A DNA stretch of 64,000 bases from Trachythela sp. YZ-2020. Taxonomy: Eukaryota; Cnidaria; Anthozoa; Malacalcyonacea; Clavulariidae. A program made the position numbers and the translations under genes. The notes below the pieces were generated by a model. That model saw nothing but the letters and a program-made list of their open reading frames with translations, was not told the DNA's origin and did not search any database. Below are positions 47,066-57,210 of this stretch, piece after piece (positions within the stretch are counted from its first letter, which is position 1; the number at the start of each line of letters is the position of its first letter). The stretch spans positions 62,001 to 126,000 of the forward strand of contig JADLSH010000389.1 in the NCBI GenBank assembly GCA_016169945.1, written 5' to 3'.

Positions 47066-48050
47066 CCATAACAAGAACAGATCGCGGGTTTTCCCCATTA
47101 AATGGATTCATGGCTGGTAAAAGCTGTTCGACGAGAAACTTACTAAACGAGTGCCCGTTCAATCTCTCGTGTGGATTCTTTAATATACAACTGGCAAGGA
47201 GTCCTTCACTCGATATAGCCGAAATTACCGAATAATGAGGTGCCCACCGTGAATAACTATAATCGCTCACAACTGGCGGTGTTCCGCGAGCGCTGTATCC
47301 ATACTGACGAGCAATTATTTTATCCTTTAACAAAAAGTACAACTGAATTAGTCAAAACTCTTGCCTAGCAAAAGGTGACAATACAGCTAGAGTATAGCTT
47401 AATACGTACAATGCCTGTTTCGTCAAGGAAAACGAGCTGGTTTGGATTAAATACACTAATTTCGGCTTTGAATTGTCGCCTGAGATTATCGTTTCGTTGA
47501 AGGGCAATTCGTTTTATCTGCAAAAGCAAATATACGTATATAGATGCAAATAGAAAACAACGACAATCTTTAAATTCATAGTTATGCGATTTAGGCTATC
47601 ACATGCTGGATAACATATTTAAGGTTACGATAAAACAACATGCAATATTGAGTAAATTTTAGCTTCTATAAAACGTTTAAAATGAGAACGACTGACCTTC
47701 TTGCGCGTTATTCCAAGCCTGTAGACAGTTCGGCATAATGTCTGCGGGCTAAATGCTGAACCAGTAGCGTTGGAGATGTGGTTAGCTATTTCATGTAGCT
47801 GTATTTGAGGTGTTTGAAGTATACACTCCATTAAAATATATTCTTCATGCTCAAATAAAGTCACGCTTCCAGATGGCCGGCCAAGACGGCAATGCTTCAC
47901 GTCACCCGTGTTCAAAAACGTTCTGATCGTCCGGTAAACAGTTTTTCGGCAAACAAATAACTGTGATGCGATTTCATCATAGTTTCTCTGGTAAAATAAT
48001 CGTTGATATACCATTCTCCATCGTAAATCGTCCGAGTAGGGTCTTGGCAT
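47066..48050 (-). pseudogene. IS630/Tc1-type transposase, right arm, truncated
   Basis: Minus-strand mirror of the left copy without the internal insertion. Exon 1 (from MPRPYS at 48050) is nearly identical (NATGSAFSPQ here, NASGSAFSPQ in the left). Exon 2 carries the LVFLDETGI catalytic block. Exon 3 reads DKIIARQYGYSARGTPPVVS through SRWAPHYSVISA to SVLVMG at the donor at 47066-47065. As in the left arm, the C-terminal exon with the remaining catalytic residues is absent. Confidence 0.8.
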
Positions 48051-48600
48051 TGTTGGAAAGCTCGCCACCCTAATCGAACGCGCAACTTACACGCATGGTA
48101 AAATCACACTCGAGTTGACGCATATATTAATTGTTGTCACGTGATCGATATTTATATGTAAGTATATATTTCAACTGGACAACCTTTTTGGGAATGACAG
48201 TATAACAAATTCACTTTTTCAAATGATATATATAACAAATTTACTTTTTCAAAATGAAAATTTACGTTACTGTTATTTGTGCTAGGGGGCACAGGGGCAC
48301 AATTTTCCGCTAGCGGGGGCTTGCCCCCCCTGGGGAAATTCTTTCTTTTCTTGTCGACGGGGGGGGATTAAATTTTTTTTCCGGAAATCACATACTATTG
48401 CCTTAGTAATGTATTACTTAATAGTTTATAGTTTATATATATAACAAATTCACTTTTTCAAATGATATATATAACAAATTTACTTTTTCAAAATGAAAAT
48501 TTACGTTACTGTTATTTGTGCTAGGGGGGGCACAGGGGGGGCACAATTTTCCGCTATCGGTGGCCTTGCCCCCCCTGGGAACCCCCCAGCTACGGGCCTG

Positions 48601-48987
48601 ACTGTTTGGGGTGCTGTATTAAACCAGGACTCTTTTAATTATCTGCAAAAGTTCAAAATAAGGTCGCTAGACTAGTTTTAAATTATAAAGTTACTGAAAT
48701 CTCCCGGAAAGACCTACATAGCGAAATAGGCTGGCTAACTGAAATATGGAACAACCTTGCTAGTGAAATTAGGAATTTAATATAGCTTGTAAGTCCTGGT
48801 TTAAGTCTGCCGTTCGTAAGAAGCTTGAGTGGTTCATATAATGTTTTAAATCTAGTTTTATATAATTATCATATATTTATCCATATATTCTATAGAACTA
48901 TAGTAAATTGTTTATATTATTTATTACAACTAGACCTTGTGTAAACTAGCTTAGGCTAACTGAGATTTTTATTAAATACAAATACAA
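48601..48987 (+). pseudogene. LINE reverse transcriptase C-terminal remnant and 3' end
   Basis: Continues the frame broken at 44855: GAVLNQDSFNYLQKF, then, after a frameshift, VLNYKVTEISRKDLHSEIGW. It passes into an AT-rich 3' UTR and an AAATAC microsatellite. The sequence type is the usual tail of a CR1/L2/jockey-type reverse transcriptase. Confidence 0.75.
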
Positions 48988-49189
48988 ATACTTTTAACCA
49001 CTATGGAGCAAGGTGTACATCGAAAATATTCCTTTGTAAAGCCAAATTTAGTCGTGATAGACTAGATATTGGACTATAGACAATGTGACTCGAGCTGCAG
49101 AGCAGATTTACGAGATAAAGCCTGAAGACACAGAATTTAAAAGGTAAATTATGTATATATACACTGAATGCTGCGTATATTTAACAATA

Positions 49190-49710
49190 AAGCCTGCTCT
49201 GGGACCTCAACTCGCCTTAAATCGCATCGCTTAAAAGTCCCAATTTTCGTTAAACGCCTTAACTCGCCTTAATTCGCATTAATTCGCATTATTTCGCATT
49301 ATTTCGCCTTAACTCGCATTGCTTAGAGTCAAAATGTTTCCTTAAATCGCCTTAACTCGCCTTAACTCGCATTAGTAAAATTACATAGGTGATTATTGAA
49401 AATTCTCAACGCTGATTGGTTGCGCTACCTCGGATTAATACGCGATAATCACCTAAAGCGTTTTTAAGCCGCTTTTATCGTACATATTCAATTAAAATAT
49501 ATTTGAAATGTGCATTTTTTATTTTTTTCCAAATAATCACCTATGTAATTTTACTAAAACAATTATTCGCCTCATGCTCGATGAATATCGGTGAATAAAA
49601 ACCTCGACTTCGTCTCGGTTTTTATTCACCGATATTCACCTCGCCTTCGGCGAATAATTGTTAATTATCTCGCGGCGAATTAAGGCGAGTTACCGTCCCA
49701 GAGCAGGCCT
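49190..49710. mobile_element. Element with GCCTGCTCTGGGA termini and a nested fold-back
   Basis: Inverted ends AAGCCTGCTCTGGGA and TCCCAGAGCAGGCCT are flanked by ACAATA (49184-49189 and 49711-49716). The left part holds irregular repeats of CGCCTTAACTCG / TTCGCATTA. A second fold-back (49553-49667; AACAATTATTCGCC ... GGCGAATAATTGTT) is nested inside. A CTGATTGGTTGCGC CCAAT-type motif is at about 49422. There is no coding sequence. Confidence 0.7.
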
Positions 49711-50201
49711 ACAATAGGTAGATCAGTCCGCGCGTTTCTAGAGATTAGTTGCTTCAACATGCATGTTTCGGAATAGTAAGTAATGAGGACTAGGCTCGTG
49801 CACGAATGTACGTAATAGTGGGATGAGCAAGCACATGCACAGAACAACTTTGAATTAACAACATTTAACTATAATTGGCCGATTATTTCCCATTGTATGC
49901 GCCTCGTCTAATCCGTACGGCCTATGGATATTTCTTATGACTTACGTCTAGCCAAACAAAGAAATAGGTATTTATATGAAACTCATATTAAACAATAGAA
50001 TCTACAAAATTAATCAATCTAATTTAGCAACTCGGAACCAGAAACTCTGTCATAAACATTAAGGCTCGAGTTTATGTCACTACATTACGAGTCCAAAGTT
50101 CATATATTATTTTTGTGACATAGCATTTAAGCGATTGCATTTAGGTGAATCAATATATAGATGAATCTACTGCATTATATACAGGATTACGGCGTGAAAC
50201 T

Positions 50202-52074
50202 CAGGGGAGGATCCAGCCTGTTAGGCTGACTGATGCACTATAGTGCATACGCACTCGTTATGTTAGGGGGTCCGGGGACATGCCCCCCCCGGAAAATTTT
50301 GAAATCTAGGACCTCGAAAATGCGATATCCTGCGTTCTGAACGAACTTTTTCATTCAAATTTATGCATCAAAATAGTTCCAAATTTTCAGAAAATACAGG
50401 CGTAATTATTGTGTAAATATTTATCGTTGAAATTATAACAGTATATTTGTCACAAACAGACTGTGTCTGTATAAAATATGAAATGTTACCAATGTGGTTA
50501 TATGTGAAATATATATCACAGAGCAAGCCAGCAAGGTTTCATAGCAAGGGATAGTAGCATATTATATTACTGAGGGGTATTTAGGGATATTCGAGAGATA
50601 ATCAGTGTGATGAATCATCTGATGAGTATTTAGGCCAAATTAATATTAAATAGATTATAAATATTAAAGTTAAATACTATACTGTTGGTCAACAAATTAT
50701 AGAATTTGATAGTCTTCCCCGTCTTGCTTAAATGGGCCACATATTTATCAGACCTCGGTGACCTGATCACTGGCATATAAACTGTATTGTGTCTTACCTT
50801 GCTATTCCATTCTAGCTGTCTAATGCCAATAATATGCCATACAATTTCAGTAAAATATCAGAGTTCCACCCAGGCCAAATGTGCCAGGTAACTGCTTTCC
50901 CAGAAGCATGTATGCTTCCCTGACAATGACAACTTTTCAAATCTATGTAATGGTCATAAGATAATTCAATCTGGCTTTAGATGGATAATGCCAAGATGGA
51001 TGATAGCCAATATTGCATGCACTCTTTTGCTAAATTACACCAAATAATCATGAATAGTATTGTTTACATAAACAAAATCCACTATAGAGTTTTTCTTTAT
51101 CACAAATTTGATAGATTTTGACTGTGGGGTGGAAGAGTCTGCTTGGGCCAGCTGGGCAGCAAAACCCTTCTTGTGACTATCTGCACATGTCTCTTCTAAA
51201 CTCATAATGCACTAGAATCTGTCTTAATGCACCTTGCTTTGTATTTTCCCATGCCTTATGACAGAAAATGTAACTTGTTAAGATGCCGGAATCCGGCCCG
51301 GAAAGTTTTCAGCATCAATGGTTTATGTGCAAAAATTTGAGTATTGTCATTGTTTTTTTTCTGGAGGGCTCTAGCATGTATTAACCAAACATCTTCCACC
51401 CTTCTATTTTCCATAAGATAAGCAATATAGTTTCAATCATCATGTATCCATCATAATTTGCATACGTTCTGCCGTGATGTTCGAGAAACGTGGGAAAAGA
51501 TCCCGCGCATTATTCTTGATTACTCATGCACTATCATGCATAGTCTCATGCATCAAATTATTGCATCACTGATTCACTGACTATGTTGATTGCGGGCGAA
51601 ATGCATCAGTCAGATGCAGTATTTTTGATCGCTGGCTAAATGCATCAGTCAGCATCCATATCCCAACGTTACGTAGGCAGGAAAGCAATGGTTTTCATCA
51701 CGTGTCGTTGGGAAAACCCGGCCAAGAGGACTCGGGACTGTTGCACCACTGATGCACTCCCACTGTAATATAATATCACTGATGCACTCCCACTGTAATA
51801 TAATATCACTGATGCACTCCCACTGTAATATAATATCACTGACGCACTCCCACTGTAATATAATATAGCTCAGAAAATAAATTCCGTGCGACAACAAACC
51901 GTACAACTTGAGAAAGGCGAAATTTTGTACATCGTGTCCACTTTGGCTTTGTTTTGATTTTTTAAGATGAAAATATATCGTTTTTAAGAACGATTGAGAA
52001 AGTGTAGGATAGTATAAGTCAATAAGAACGTAAGTAATGAATTTTACTGTTGCATCAGTCTGGATCCGCCCCTG
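50202..52074. mobile_element. hAT-like non-autonomous element with 8-bp target duplication
   Basis: Left end CAGGGGAGGATCCAGCCTG and right end CAGTCTGGATCCGCCCCTG are inverted repeats flanked by GTGAAACT at 50194-50201 and 52075-52082. CAGGGGCGGATCCAG-type ends with 8-bp duplications are characteristic of hAT elements. I see no transposase. The minus-strand frame at 52101-51649 crosses the right end and is carried by 30-bp repeats, so it is not counted as a gene. Confidence 0.85.
51751..51866. repeat. Four 30-bp tandem repeats in the hAT-like element
   Basis: Four copies of a 30-bp unit beginning ACTGATGCACTCCCACTGTA, the last with one change (GACGCACTCC). The period is a multiple of three, which is why the minus strand shows a repeated LQWECISDII reading. 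It sits about 200 bp from the right terminus. Confidence 0.9.
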
Positions 52075-52769
52075 GTGAAACTTATAGTATACTATTATCA
52101 TATAATTTTATTTATATGTGAGGTATAATTCAACTTCAAAATAATCTCGAAAATAATATTAATATTTCCTCGCCTTTTCGATTTCTCTTACGTGGTTCAT
52201 GAGCCTATTACGTTGTCAAATACAATACCTTATAATTAAATTCACTTTGGGAGCACAAATAAGACTGCAGTAACGGTATAGATTTTGGTAATTTTTTGAG
52301 TAGTAGTCTGCGCTCTACACATTATTGCAATGTATGGCATCGGCAAAAATCTCATTTTAAAGCGGGTTGATCAAAATTGCACCCACATTTCGCACAAAAT
52401 CTACACGAAGCCTTACAATATTCACAATTAGGACTTCACTCTATAGTCACTCTTGAAATCCCGAAATTCTAAATATAAATTCAATCGTGTCAGACAATAA
52501 AATTACAGCGCTGAATAATCACTGATTAAGACGATATTCAGAAACGATTTGTGAAAAATCTAGAATTGCGCAAAATCAAACGATTGCTTAGAAATTCGGA
52601 TATGTTGTGCAGATTTTTACGCTCTTTCCAACGGTACAGAGCAATACAGTATAATGTGCCTTGAAACTCCGAAATTTTGAAGATGTATTCGGGTTCGTAT
52701 TTCGGTTTTAGCTACGCGTTTTTACATTCAATATAAAGTCCATATGAAAGATTATATAATTTAGTATTT

Positions 52770-52965
52770 AAGTATTCCGGGTTTTAGAGATTCCGGGTTT
52801 TAGTATTCGGGGTTCTAGAGATTCCGGGTTTTAGTATTCCGGGTTTTAGAGATTCCGACTTTTAGTATTCTGGGTTTTAGAGATTCCGGCATTTAGTATT
52901 CGGATTTTTCCATTCCCCATTCCCATTCCCCGTTCCCCATTCCACAATTCCCCATTCCTTGTTAT
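52770..52965 (+). repeat. Simple repeats: ATTCCGGGTTTTAG and CATTCCC tracts
   Basis: Alternating AGAGATTCCGGGTTTT and AGTATTCCGGGTTTT units occur six to seven times with drift, followed by CCCCATTCCCATTCC-type pentamer repeats. Non-coding. Confidence 0.8.
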
Positions 52966-54953
52966 TGTAATAGCCTGCGACGAATATACCACCTTTTCCC
53001 GTTTCTAATTGAAAATTGATAAACACAATTAATTATAGAAAATATGCCAACGAGAGACGAATATTACATAGTATAGCGCTTTCTAGGCAGGCTTCTTTCA
53101 TTCTGCCCCGTCAAAAATATATATTAATTAGCGCCGCTTTCCCACCTTAATTTTAATATGCAATCGCGTATTTCAAGGATGTAGATTGAAGGTATATAGT
53201 GTCCATATGGTGAGGATCGGATTAGTAAAAGCCGAAGCATGGAGCACCGGAGTGGCAATGCCAGCAAAAAAAAGTTCTGATATAGTGAACAAAATTGTCT
53301 ATTACTACTAATTTTTATGAATTATTGTCTAATACACTGATAGCTTATCTCGTAAATTTAAAGAAAAGGAGTAATTGAGTCCGTGATAAAGACGATTAAG
53401 TGCTGCATGTGTATATATAGCACGTGTATATATTCTTTGATATTAATTTACAAGACGCGTAGAGTAGCTAAAACCTCTTTATACAGCTAAAAGAGCGTAA
53501 CATCTGTACAAAGTAGTCTAATTTCTAGCTTGGAAATCCTATAACTAGGTTTTGCGCAAATTATTTCATGAATACAAAACTCTGAAACGGTGTATTTTTA
53601 TACTATAGTCTGACAAGATGGAATGATGTCGAACAGACACAAAATTGTACCTTGAATATATCATAAAATATTACGTTTTCTAGGCTTGTGCTGCTACGTA
53701 TGTGCTTTATATCGCTAAAACGAACATAGATATCGGTACTGCATAGTCGAGGTTCTAAGTAATCCAAGGAATTTCTGAATTGATATTTCGGAACGGCAAA
53801 TGTAATTCAATAGTTGGGCATTTTTTAAACACGCATAGTCATATGTTCCGAGTTATCTAGCTTGCATATATTCCTAGATTGTCTTTAAATTGTTGGATTT
53901 CCAGGCTTTTGCTACTATAATGGTTTATACTGCTATAAAAGAGCGTAGACGTCTGTAGGCCTACAATATAGTCGAAGTAACTTTGCGAAGACGCGATGTG
54001 ACCCACAGCAGCGCACACTGCAACAACTACTGTATGTTACCGATTAATATTATATATAAGACAGGCATCTGTACTATATTATGAATGTGTTATATAATGC
54101 AGCATTGAAATGCACTTTTATCCGTGCGGTATTAGACTTATTGTACATCCATCGTTCTTTTGGCGACCCACTAATATATTAATACATATAATATCAAATC
54201 TCAAAGTGCGCCATCACAGAAACGTGTCAGAATAGTATCTCATTACCGTAAGTTGTTATGTATAGTTAATCCCGCTCATTCTAATGTTTTTATATTTGAA
54301 CGTTTTCAGTGTACTTTGCCTCAGATTTTTAACACATGCCTTTTGCTAACTACTAAGTTAAGTATGTTTGCGCACATGCATATTCTGAAATTGAAATATC
54401 GTATGCTGATGAACGACAGAATTTCTACTAATTTCTCCTGACGAAGGGCTTTAGCTCGAAACGTCGAGATTTTGTTTATATCTCAATAGGCACACGCGAA
54501 ACAACCCTCATTTGTTCTTATATGTCCGTGGCCGACGCTGAATTAATGTCTAAGAATTTAAACATATATTTGTTATAGGCGCTTACTAGTCTGAAATTCA
54601 AAGTATTGGTGATTTGCTGGGGATTCCAACGATGCTCCATTCCACACTGTCTAATATAAGTTACATATAGTTATGTCAATAAACGCAGATTTTCAGGAAT
54701 AAAGTGTGTTTTGAGCACTTAAAAGTTTTAAGTTTACTGAAGTATTGGTCGTAATTCAGAAAAGCAATTCAACCAAATGCTATGTCAATTTAAACGAACA
54801 ACAAACTCAATCGCGACCATCGAATATGTACGTAAATTTAGAATACACTTGTGATTTCGCTCCTCGATAATGATACTTTCCAATAACTCATTTAATTTTT
54901 TATCGATTTCGTGCAAAGACTACCCGAAAAGCTAGAGCCTGATCAGGAGAACA
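52966..54953. other. No recognised gene
   Basis: AT-rich sequence without a convincing coding frame. The 62-codon plus-strand frame at 54253-54441 ends at the structured motif at 54438 and matches nothing I know. Confidence 0.4.
54438..54466 (+). other. Hairpin motif resembling Penelope-like element tails
   Basis: CTGACGAAGGGC ... GCTCGAAACGTC folds as GACG/CGTC with an inner GGCT/AGCT stem. From memory, very similar GACGAAGGGC...CTCGAAACGTC segments are abundant near the ends of repeats, including Penelope-like elements, in marine invertebrate genomes. Only this short piece is present and no reverse transcriptase is seen. Confidence 0.35.
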
Positions 54954-57210
54954 AATTCTATACATTTTTAAGCCCGCGTAAAAAGGGAATGTATGACTCT
55001 TAACTCTATCACAACGAAATCAGACTTCCATTTTCCTGTTTTTACACGAAATTCCACCAATCCAAATGGCTTTTTCTTAGGAATGCACATTTGTGATTAT
55101 ATTTGGAATTGGCCATACACAATGATAACGGCGATCGAAAAATGACGCAATTCCGACAAAATTTTCAAGGAATCCGTAACACACCGGCCTACCAGGTTCC
55201 TTTAATCGGAATGCTAAAACATACTAGGCATTGTCACTGAGTCCATCCTCAAGCTCAATGTTGTAAAATACTCAAGTCTTTGTAAGAATCAAATGGGTGG
55301 TTGTAATGATGCCTACCTATTTGGAAAAGAATAGGATCCGTAAGTTTCGAGATGCATGACGAATCGTTCCCACTCATTTCCCTTTTTCCATTCCTCAGAA
55401 GTTGAAATTTGAAACGATTCGAGTTACGTTTGACAAGGGCTAAAGAGCTAGAGTTTCTCTCGACAAAATAGTTAACAAATCCGATTGAGTAAACACAATT
55501 CAAAGAGATCTTTATAGTAATGTTAGTAAAGATACATGTCGGAACTTACCGCCAATATCAATAAAGAGCCCAGCAGTTCCAAGAAGGAACATTATACACA
55601 GCCTCATTCTCAAGGTAAGGAGAAAAACACAGATGACTATAAAAAAATTGTTATTAAAAGTTTTCTTTTAAATCCAGAAGGAATTGCGCTCGCTTCACAA
55701 TATTTTTACTCAGCAGAACGATTCCGTAAATGCTGCTGCACTTATGTTAGTAGTGTTTGACTTATTCACGCTGCTGTCTGAAACAGCGAGAAAAATGTCT
55801 ACTTGATTTTATATTTACCGACAGAATTACTTTACGTCCGCCACTGGTTGCCATAAGAGAGCAATAACAGGTTGTTAATATTTACTCCAAGATATCATTC
55901 AATGAAATGCGTGGGAATAAAGAATTTTCATCCGGTCAATTTCTGGCGATTTTCGTTCAATAACACTACACATTACAAATATTTATCTGTTTCTACAGTG
56001 AGAGTATGTATAGAAGAATCGCCATATTGAATTATGTTGCAATGTCATTGATTTAGTGTGAAAATTGGCATTTCAAAGCATCTGAATTTGATAAAATGCA
56101 CCAACTTATCATACTTTGTTCCGTGATCTACCACCGTAAAATAATTAAATTTTAATTGTTGTTCCACAATTTTGTTATGGATTACAGTTGTTACCAAATA
56201 TAATTAAAGATCGCTTGTTAATACAAGACAGGTAATTTTTTCATCATTCAAATATTTTGATCGTCCATATATCTTGAAGGATTCTCTTGGCAAATCAGCC
56301 AAATTAGTCAAATCGACACATCCTATATACGCGTGACATTGCATTACTAGAAATTACGTAATAATATATAGAATCCTATACGTGGCTAATGTAATGTAAT
56401 GAATTCAATAACTCTCTACCATGGGCCGTGGGATATAAGAGAATATTTAAGGGTAGATCTTGCAACGGTAGATCAAATTTGCAATTACAAATTGTACAAA
56501 ATCATTATAAATTTTGTCGTCTAACTATATACAAGTAGCGGTCTTTCACTTCTAAGATCCTGGGTTCGAGTATTATGAAGTAGTAAAAGCTTTGTAATAA
56601 CGGGTTGTTTTTCCATATTTAGTTAATAGTCAACCTATGCTTTTGACTGGCACGTATATTATCCGTGAGAAAATGCTATTTCTTAAAATTCCTTTAACAA
56701 ATTTAAACAATTACTGAAATCTATTTATCAACCTGTTTTTCGCTAATTACTATCACCAAAACACTAGTCAGAGTTTTTATTGTTTCCTCTAAAATTGTTT
56801 TGAAAACTCTTGCTATTTCTTACTTGATTATATTTATTTCATACTTTCACCAACTATACACTGCATACAACCAACAAAGATTTGTTAAAAATTCGTTTCG
56901 CCTGTTAATGACCAGGTTCGCTTGAATTCTTTAAATATCTGGAGCAATTAGAATAAACTAGGGAATGTGAGCAAGTTCTTTAAAAGCAACTTACGACTGG
57001 TCCTTCATACTAAATTACATAACTCTAATATTATCCCATAGTAAGTAATACTGTTGAAGCATGATCACATACTGTAGTCACGAATACACTACGAAAATGT
57101 TTGTTTTTGAAATGTTTTTTTGTTTCTAAAGTGGTATTCTTAAGTGACTCGAAACACAGTGCGTGGTTAAAACTGTTTTTCAAATCCGAAAATCTTTGAT
57201 TTTTGACCGA
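54954..57210. repeat. Tandem 2.3-kb repeat, unit 1
   Basis: First of four direct copies; each starts AATTCTATACATTTTTAA. The unit contains an 82-codon frame on the minus strand (55503-55255, MNCVYSIGFVNYFVERN...) and a 74-codon frame on the plus strand (55536-55760, MSELTANINKEPSSSKK...). Neither matches a known family. It also has a tRNA B-box-like GGGTTCGAGTAT at about 56572. Confidence 0.9.

Larger units (their letters stand above)
45062..48202. repeat. Long palindrome of two transposase copies
   Basis: Arms of about 1.2 kb face each other. The left runs 45062-46824, including the 46004-46588 insertion; the right runs 47030-48202. A roughly 205-bp spacer separates them. Outer ends match as GTCATTCACAAAAAGGTTGT against ACAACCTTTTTGGGAATGAC. 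Each arm holds the same three exons of one transposase gene and stops at the same point after the third exon's donor. Confidence 0.85.
44864..48600. mobile_element. DNA transposon with 8-bp target duplication (hAT-like) carrying a transposase palindrome
   Basis: Both ends carry CAGGCCCGTAGCTGG as inverted repeats. The sequence ACTGTTTG is present at 44856-44863 and again at 48601-48608, an 8-bp duplication typical of hAT elements. Removing the element and one duplicate restores the LINE frame across ...CTVW|GAV.... The ends are rich in G-runs (GGGGGGGCAC, CCCCCCTGGG). Near-identical direct blocks at about 44955-45060 and 48339-48450 lie inside each end. The only coding content is the IS630-type palindrome at 45062-48202, so the element is non-autonomous for its own family. 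Confidence 0.8.
43686..48987 (+). mobile_element. LINE (CR1/L2-like), 5'-truncated, interrupted by nested insertions
   Basis: Host-like sequence ends at about 43685 and resumes at about 48988, as judged from copy A. The LINE itself is 43686-44062, 44342-44855 and 48601-48987. It ends in a short microsatellite of three AAATAC units (about 48974-48991), a usual LINE 3' end. Two elements interrupt it: a TA-flanked MITE (44063-44341) and a 3.7-kb element (44864-48600). Confidence 0.8.
43564..52460. repeat. Diverged paralogous segment, copy B
   Basis: Counterpart of 236-4415. Matching blocks are 43564-43685, 48999-49150, 49727-49885, about 52110-52240 and 52305-52460. Between them lie a LINE with nested elements (to 48987), an element at 49190-49710 and an element at 50202-52074, none of which is in copy A. 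The matching blocks therefore define the pre-insertion sequence. Confidence 0.6.

Noticed and set aside
51649..52101. 150-codon minus-strand frame with repeated LQWECISDII
   Set aside because: Its length comes from four 30-bp repeats, it crosses the end of a transposon, and it has no recognisable domain.
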